Origin: Nicoliella lavandulae
GTDB taxonomy: Bacteria > Bacillota > Bacilli > Lactobacillales > Lactobacillaceae
Assembly (NCBI RefSeq): GCF_037546185.1
Contig: NZ_JAWMWH010000001.1
Coordinates: 124,001-188,000, forward strand
Reading direction: 5' to 3'
DNA length: 64,000 nt
Shown: one piece after another, positions 60,391-64,000 of the stretch
How positions within the stretch are numbered: position 1 is the stretch's first letter
Layout: every line of letters starts with the position of its first letter
Notes under the pieces: generated by a model
The model's input: only the letters and a program-made list of their open reading frames with translations
Database searches by the model: none
Told to the model about the DNA's origin: nothing
Translations under genes and position numbers: made by a program

Positions 60391-60492
60391 ATGCGCGATT
60401 TTTTTAAGGAACATGGCATGATTATTTACGCCATTACCGTTGCCACTGCCATTTCAATTGGCGGCATCGTGTGGGTGTTAATGTCCATTTAA
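60391..60492 (+). CDS. 33-residue single-membrane-segment peptide
   Basis: A short reading frame begins at ATG 60391 with TAGGAGC (60379-60385) upstream, where the TAG is also the stop codon of the peptidase. It encodes MRDFFKEHGMIIYAITVA and a hydrophobic stretch of about 20 residues ending at MSI. It is followed 12 bases later by a terminator. The layout suggests a small membrane peptide in the same operon as the M20 gene. Function unknown. Confidence 0.65.
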   Translation: MRDFFKEHGMIIYAITVATAISIGGIVWVLMSI

Positions 60493-60497
60493 AATTA

Positions 60498-60540
60498 AAA
60501 ACGGTTCCGGCTGATGATAATCAGTCGAAACCGTTTTTTT
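60498..60540. terminator. Bidirectional terminator
   Basis: AAAACGGTTCCGGCTGA pairs with TCAGTCGAAACCGTTTT with two mismatches and continues as TTTTTTT on the plus strand and a shorter tract on the minus strand. Confidence 0.88.
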
Positions 60541-60545
60541 GATGC

Positions 60546-61697
60546 TTATTTAATTTCGTGGTGTAAATCTTGGGGCTGGTATAACTTCAATCCCTTAGTA
60601 AAAATTAGATTAACGATGATGCCAACCACAATCGGTACCACCACCCAGGTAATAATTGCCGGACCAATCCCTACCAAGTGGGTAATAAATTCACGTTCGC
60701 CTTCATCGGCCACTACCGATTGAATGGGTGACCCCCAGCCAATCCAGCCTAATCCAGCTGAAGTGGGCGTCCCCTGAACGTTAAACAGCGCGACTGGAAT
60801 CGCAGCGATTCCCGCAGTCAACATAAATGCTAAAATCATAATCGGTTTTTTGAATACCGTTGTCATCATCCCCATCATTGCCCCTAAGAAGATGGCCAAC
60901 GTAGTCCCCTTCTTATTCACAAATAGTGAGTTGATCAATAATACGACCGTAGTTGAAACAACGCCCACCCCAGCAGCACCAGCGCCTAGTTCTGACAATG
61001 AAATGGCGAGGGCAATTCCAACGGTCGAAATCGGCGTAATCGTTAAAAATGCAAAGAACATTGCAATAATCACACTCATCAACATTGGTTGAAAATCAGT
61101 GAAAAAGGCAATCAATTCCCCTAACTTAGTCGTAATCATTCCCACCGATGGGGATAACAGATAGCCGATCAGCCCAATCAATCCGCCCACCACTAATGGG
61201 GTTAGAATAATTGAAATCGAGCCGAACCCGTTGACATAGCGTTGTAAGAACTTAATCGTAATAATGGCTAAACTAGCAACGATAATCGAATTAATTACGT
61301 CCCCCGAGCCATTGGCAACGTAAAACGTACTCGCGACTGGATTATCAATATTCGTAATTGGATCCGTAAAGCCAGGCTTAGTCGTTACCCATTGAATCGA
61401 TCCCGACGCTGCGCCAGTCGCTAGCATGACTGACCCCGTTTCTAACGAATGCAGCTTAAATTGATTCGCAACGGCCATCCCAATTAGAATTGGAATAAAA
61501 ACGTTAAATAAGACTAAAATTGCATTTAAGTGCATCGCCCATTGAATCTTACTATGCACCAATGGGCTTAAAACATATTTTAAAATGGCGGCTGGTAAGA
61601 CCCCCATCAAAATTCCTTGAGCAGAGCCGGTCAAAAGTCTCACGATAAACTTTTTCATCGCTCTATGCGTACGCTGTGACAAATTTTTGCTTTCCAT
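60546..61697 (-). CDS. EIIC-like membrane permease (PTS_EIIC_2 type)
   Basis: The 383-residue membrane protein has about ten hydrophobic segments. It resembles the PTS_EIIC_2 family of sugar-permease-like proteins, with the characteristic GSAQGILMGVLPAAILKY N-terminal segment and the GAASGSIQWVTTKPGF and GTPTSAGLGWIGWGSP blocks. No EIIA or EIIB domain or HPr-binding histidine is present, so it is not shown to be a functional PTS transporter; members of this family are often standalone. ATG 61697 has AAAGGG upstream. It is convergent with the small membrane peptide gene. Confidence 0.8.
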   Translation of the reverse strand: MESKNLSQRTHRAMKKFIVRLLTGSAQGILMGVLPAAILKYVLSPLVHSKIQWAMHLNAILVLFNVFIPILIGMAVANQFKLHSLETGSVMLATGAASGSIQWVTTKPGFTDPITNIDNPVASTFYVANGSGDVINSIIVASLAIITIKFLQRYVNGFGSISIILTPLVVGGLIGLIGYLLSPSVGMITTKLGELIAFFTDFQPMLMSVIIAMFFAFLTITPISTVGIALAISLSELGAGAAGVGVVSTTVVLLINSLFVNKKGTTLAIFLGAMMGMMTTVFKKPIMILAFMLTAGIAAIPVALFNVQGTPTSAGLGWIGWGSPIQSVVADEGEREFITHLVGIGPAIITWVVVPIVVGIIVNLIFTKGLKLYQPQDLHHEIK

Positions 61698-61809
61698 GTT
61701 CAATCAACCCTTTCGTTGGTTCCGGTCAAAGCGATTAATTTCTCACAATCATTAATTATATTTTAGCATATTCCACGCATTTTCTCAAGATACTTTGAAC
61801 TTTGAGTAT

Positions 61810-61842
61810 AAAAAAGAATCTACAACTAGTAGATTCTTTTTT
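61810..61842. terminator. Bidirectional terminator
   Basis: AAAAAAGAATCTACAACT and AGTAGATTCTTTTTT form a stem with a short loop. It ends the S9 peptidase gene. Confidence 0.9.
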
Positions 61843-61844
61843 AG

Positions 61845-63827
61845 TTATTCATTTAAATAGCGCCGGAACCATTCGGTAATGTCTAAGAGGCGTTGGACCC
61901 GTAAGTTAGGTAACCCATGTCGAGAAAGGCCATGGTAGGATTGCGGATAACGAATATAATCAACATCCGTGCCCGTTTGCTTAACCGCCGTAAAGAACGC
62001 TTCACTTTGGTTCGTAGGCACTCGCATATCGTATTCACCATGTTGAATCCGCACTGGGGTTTTCACATGATGGGCATACTTCAATGGTGACTTATCCCAA
62101 TAGTATTCATCGGCATGATCAGCATATAGGTCCTTCCCTAATTCACCTGATGCATAGCGAATTCCAATATCACCGGTACCATACAGAGCTTGCCAATCAA
62201 TAATTGGCCGTTGCACACTAGCAGCTTTGAATCGATCCGTGTGGCCAACGGCCCAAGCTGCAAAGAATCCACCATATGAACCACCGGCTAAAAAGACCCG
62301 GTCGGAATCTAAGTCTGGATATTGATTTAACGCAACATCCAAGCCCTTCATGATGTCATCATAATCGACTTCGCCATAATGACCCATTACCGCCTTTTCA
62401 AACTGTTGCCCATAGGTCGTTGAACCCCGTGGATTCATGAAAATAACGGCAAAGCCCTGACTGGCTAAGTACTGAAATTCATGCATGAATGATTCACCAT
62501 AGGCATCGTGTGGGCCCCCATGAACATATAACACAACGGGTGATTTTTGCTTTGGATCAAAGTTTAGCGCATGCATTACCCAACCATGCACCTCAGTTTG
62601 TTCATCCGTCGTTGTGAATTTAAAGCCACCCACTTCAGCATACTGATGAGTGGCTTCGTAGGCTTCATTTGGATTATATAACTTGCGTTCGTTAAAGTTC
62701 TTTAAGTCCACGATTCTAAGTTCACTCGGTTGTTTCTGCGAGGAAGCACTAATTAACACGTGGTTAAAGTCAATGGGGACGAAGTCATAAATTTCACTGT
62801 GATTATCACGGACTAATTCGACCGTCCCATCTAGGTCACCAATGTAGAGGCGACTGTAGCCATGGTGGTAGCCATGGAATAAATAGTGGGTACTATCTAA
62901 CCAATACACGGCTAAATTCGTGCGGTGTTGAGCAAAATCCGTACTTAACCCGGCCGAAAAGCCCGCATCTACATCATCACTTAGGTTCAACTGGTACAAA
63001 TTCCCATCTTCGATTGGATATAGGTACACGTGGTTGACCGTAGCATGTGTATAGTGATTATCATTCCCAATCACGATCAAGTTTTCGCCGTTGGGTGAAA
63101 ACCGGACGTCAGTGAAGATTCCACTAGGCATTTCGCTAGTGACCCAGGTTTTCTTTTTCTTTTCAATATCGTATAAATAAACGGCAGCCGTATCATCAAT
63201 CGCATCGGTTAAGTTATGCAACGTGGATTGAATAAAAACTAACTTTCGTAAGTCCGGACTAATCCCTTGGAAGTCAAAGTCATAGTTACTTTCAAACAGC
63301 GTCACTTCTTGGTGGGTCTGTAAATCAAACATTACTAGTGAGTAGCGTTTATCGTTTGAGATCCAGCCAATTCCATCGGCGCGGTTTTGCAACTTAGTAA
63401 TGTGGCGAATTCGTGGCCGATCACTAGTGGAAAACTTACTGGAAACGTTCGTGTGCACCCGCTTAAACACTAAGACGTTTTCGTCGGGCGTCATTCGCAT
63501 TTGAACAATTGAATCCCCATTAGTTACCTGCAAAGCTTCACCACCAGTCAGGGGCATTTGCATCACTTGAAAGCGCCCCTTGGCATCTAAGTGACGATAA
63601 TATAGATTCTTCGCCGTTCCGAGGGGTTGTAAGTTCAAGCCGCCTTGAGCCCAAACTTGATAGTTGCCATCTACATCTACACTGGCAATTTGGGAAGTAT
63701 AACGATTTGATGCTTTATCAATCCCATTTTCAACAAAGAAGGCCCGTTTGCCAATTGGATTGGGTTGGGTCAAAGATTTAATGTGGTATAAATCTTGTGC
63801 TGTTACGCCTAATTTATTACTTGTCAT
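61845..63827 (-). CDS. S9-family serine peptidase (acylaminoacyl-peptidase type)
   Basis: This 660-residue peptidase has an N-terminal beta-propeller region (residues 1-400) and a C-terminal alpha/beta-hydrolase domain. The catalytic serine is in GGSYGGFFAAW, the YVHGGPHDAYG motif forms the oxyanion hole, and the histidine is in YHGLSRHG. There is no signal peptide, so it works in the cytoplasm. ATG 63827 follows AAAGGTGA by 6-9 bases; the ATG at 63833 lies within the spacing. It is translationally coupled to the gene upstream (overlap of 11 bases). Confidence 0.92.
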   Translation of the reverse strand: MTSNKLGVTAQDLYHIKSLTQPNPIGKRAFFVENGIDKASNRYTSQIASVDVDGNYQVWAQGGLNLQPLGTAKNLYYRHLDAKGRFQVMQMPLTGGEALQVTNGDSIVQMRMTPDENVLVFKRVHTNVSSKFSTSDRPRIRHITKLQNRADGIGWISNDKRYSLVMFDLQTHQEVTLFESNYDFDFQGISPDLRKLVFIQSTLHNLTDAIDDTAAVYLYDIEKKKKTWVTSEMPSGIFTDVRFSPNGENLIVIGNDNHYTHATVNHVYLYPIEDGNLYQLNLSDDVDAGFSAGLSTDFAQHRTNLAVYWLDSTHYLFHGYHHGYSRLYIGDLDGTVELVRDNHSEIYDFVPIDFNHVLISASSQKQPSELRIVDLKNFNERKLYNPNEAYEATHQYAEVGGFKFTTTDEQTEVHGWVMHALNFDPKQKSPVVLYVHGGPHDAYGESFMHEFQYLASQGFAVIFMNPRGSTTYGQQFEKAVMGHYGEVDYDDIMKGLDVALNQYPDLDSDRVFLAGGSYGGFFAAWAVGHTDRFKAASVQRPIIDWQALYGTGDIGIRYASGELGKDLYADHADEYYWDKSPLKYAHHVKTPVRIQHGEYDMRVPTNQSEAFFTAVKQTGTDVDYIRYPQSYHGLSRHGLPNLRVQRLLDITEWFRRYLNE

Positions 63828-64000
63828 GATCATTCACCTTTCTTTTCAATCGTCGCTGATGCTGTTGTGCCATTACCAATGAAGTAATTGGAATCGTAAT
63901 GATGACCCCAATCAACGAGAAAATGATGATTACAAATTGAGCCGCGAATACCTTATCGTTCATGATACTGCCGAATGAGTAGTTTAAACCGGCAAACCAA
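63817..64000 (-). CDS. C-terminal end of a membrane protein (truncated by window)
   Basis: The last 60 residues of a gene that enters from beyond the window end are visible on the minus strand. They contain one long hydrophobic segment, FVIIIFSLIGVIITIPITS, followed by a basic tail rich in Gln, Arg and Lys. The pattern fits the end of a YibE/F-like membrane protein, but this is a weak guess. It overlaps the start of the S9 peptidase gene by 11 bases, so the two are probably in one operon. Confidence 0.6.
   Translation of the reverse strand, partial: WFAGLNYSFGSIMNDKVFAAQFVIIIFSLIGVIITIPITSLVMAQQHQRRLKRKVNDHDK

Noticed and set aside
1..64000. Phage, insertion sequence, CRISPR or defence island
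   Set aside because: No transposase, integrase, terminal inverted repeat, direct-repeat array or defence-type nuclease set is visible. The helicase at 38467 with a nuclease-like N terminus stands alone among housekeeping genes.

Overview
The window reads as a chromosomal segment of a low-GC lactic acid bacterium of the family Lactobacillaceae. Support comes from the protein families (PepX, PepI-type prolyl aminopeptidase, an aspartate:proton-symporter-like permease, paired TagE-like glycosyltransferases, a YkoEDC thiamine-precursor ECF transporter), strong AGGAGG-type ribosome binding sites, frequent TTG/GTG starts and compact rho-independent terminators. The genus cannot be fixed from the sequence alone. 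I saw no rRNA, tRNA, insertion sequence, prophage or CRISPR array, so this looks like core chromosome with some niche genes.

Layout. 1-3.5 kb: proline-specific peptidases pepX and pepI. 3.5-5.7 kb: a secreted GH32 fructan hydrolase with no normal start codon. 5.7-10.2 kb: ABC-F ATPase, VOC protein, CPBP protease, amino acid permease. 10.2-13.3 kb: a leader peptide with one Trp codon and a terminator/antiterminator-like leader, then a TrpXYZ-type ABC transporter. 13.4-17.1 kb: a surface protein and two tandem TagE-like glycosyltransferases. 17.3-23.4 kb: PEBP-like protein, nnrE coupled to an FAD/NAD(P)-binding protein, a HAD-like protein, a D,D-carboxypeptidase. 23.5-26.5 kb: TPP riboswitch and ykoEDC. 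26.5-30.6 kb: a four-repeat unknown protein in an operon with asparaginase, then a guanine-type riboswitch and purine permease. 30.6-36.5 kb: a polar amino acid ABC transporter and argGH, whose upstream regions share a palindrome. 36.7-41.9 kb: atypical aquaporin-family protein, DegV, a DinG/XPD-type helicase whose in-frame start appears to be ATC, a lactonase. 42-45.1 kb: T-box (probably Met), S-methylmethionine permease-like gene and homocysteine S-methyltransferase. 45.1-57.4 kb: perR; then a PEP carboxylase and the acetylase-branch diaminopimelate/lysine genes behind a lysine riboswitch, divergent from lysC-dapF. 57.5-64 kb: two tandem VIT-family transporters under a Per-box-like site, an M20 peptidase with a 33-residue membrane peptide, an EIIC-like permease, an S9 peptidase and the end of one membrane protein.

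How it fits together. The largest unit is oxaloacetate/aspartate to lysine and diaminopimelate: PEP carboxylase supplies oxaloacetate, LysC and Asd make aspartate semialdehyde, and DapA, DapB, DapD, an aminotransferase, a deacetylase, DapF and LysA finish the pathway. Several other units are nutrient uptake or salvage systems, each with its own RNA or protein switch (TPP, guanine, T-box, lysine, ARG-like palindrome, Per box). The most unusual items are the Trp-codon leader attenuator and two genes with good ribosome binding sites but ATT or ATC where the start codon should be. I did not find a defence or mobile system.
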